Shown piece after piece: positions 5,586 through 5,610 of a stretch of 5,610 nucleotides of DNA. A program made the translations under genes and the position numbers. The stretch comes from ZC4RG42 sp003242425 (GTDB lineage Bacteria; Pseudomonadota; Gammaproteobacteria; Burkholderiales; SG8-39), in NCBI GenBank assembly GCA_937907425.1, contig CALCIE010000059.1, positions 1-5,610 on the forward strand. Direction: 5' to 3'. The notes under the pieces are model-generated. The model saw only the letters and a list, made by a program, of their open reading frames with translations, ran no database searches and was not told the DNA's origin. Within the stretch, counting starts at the first letter, position 1. Every line of letters begins with the position of its first letter.

Positions 5586-5610
5586 CGAGGCAGTGACGCT
5601 TCATCCAACC

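Noticed and set aside
5333..5596. An alternative 87-codon plus-strand frame overlapping the small protein gene.
   Set aside because: It lacks a ribosome binding site, is Arg-rich shadow sequence, and the overlapping frame from 5358 has both a good site and an internally conserved peptide.
5048..5608. Minus-strand open frame with a repeated LTENSD peptide.
   Set aside because: The repeat is the antisense image of the two SxSEFSV-coding segments, and the frame also runs across the universal stress protein gene and the terminator.

Overview
The window is GC-rich, densely coded DNA typical of a beta- or gammaproteobacterium (Pseudomonadota). This is inferred from the base composition, strong G/C preference at third codon positions, gene families and spacing; no ribosomal RNA or other taxonomic marker is present, so the genus cannot be named.

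Layout, left to right. Positions 2-277 hold the last 91 codons of a WrbA-type NAD(P)H:quinone oxidoreductase on the plus strand. It converges, with an 18-base gap, on a complete minus-strand PAP2-family membrane phosphatase (296-1045). A 279-base divergent intergenic region follows. It holds a good sigma-70-like promoter (TTGAAT / 16 bases / TATAGT) and, upstream of that, a 7+7-base inverted repeat. The promoter points at a two-gene unit: a GT4 glycosyltransferase (359 aa, start at 1325) and, 12 bases after its stop, an amylo-alpha-1,6-glucosidase-like (alpha/alpha)6-barrel glycoside hydrolase with a GDE-type N-terminal domain (732 aa, 2417-4615). A 177-base gap then carries an FNR/Anr-like palindrome (TTGA-N6-TCAA), with a weak -10 element placed as in a class II FNR promoter. 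It precedes a universal stress protein (153 aa, 4793-5254). After a probable intrinsic terminator comes a 75-aa, very hydrophilic, low-complexity protein of unknown family (5358-5585). It carries the peptide S-x-S-E-F-S-V twice, encoded by different synonymous codons.

Taken together the locus looks like a stress or stationary-phase neighbourhood: quinone/redox protection (WrbA), lipid phosphate turnover (PAP2), synthesis and trimming of a glucoside or glucan (GT4 plus glycosidase), an ATP-binding-type stress protein possibly under oxygen control, and a disordered small protein. Only the GT4-glycosidase pair has clear operon-like spacing; the functional link among the rest is inference. The two items most worth following are the duplicated peptide motif in the 75-aa protein and the GT4-glycosidase pair, which sits here without any glycogen gene.
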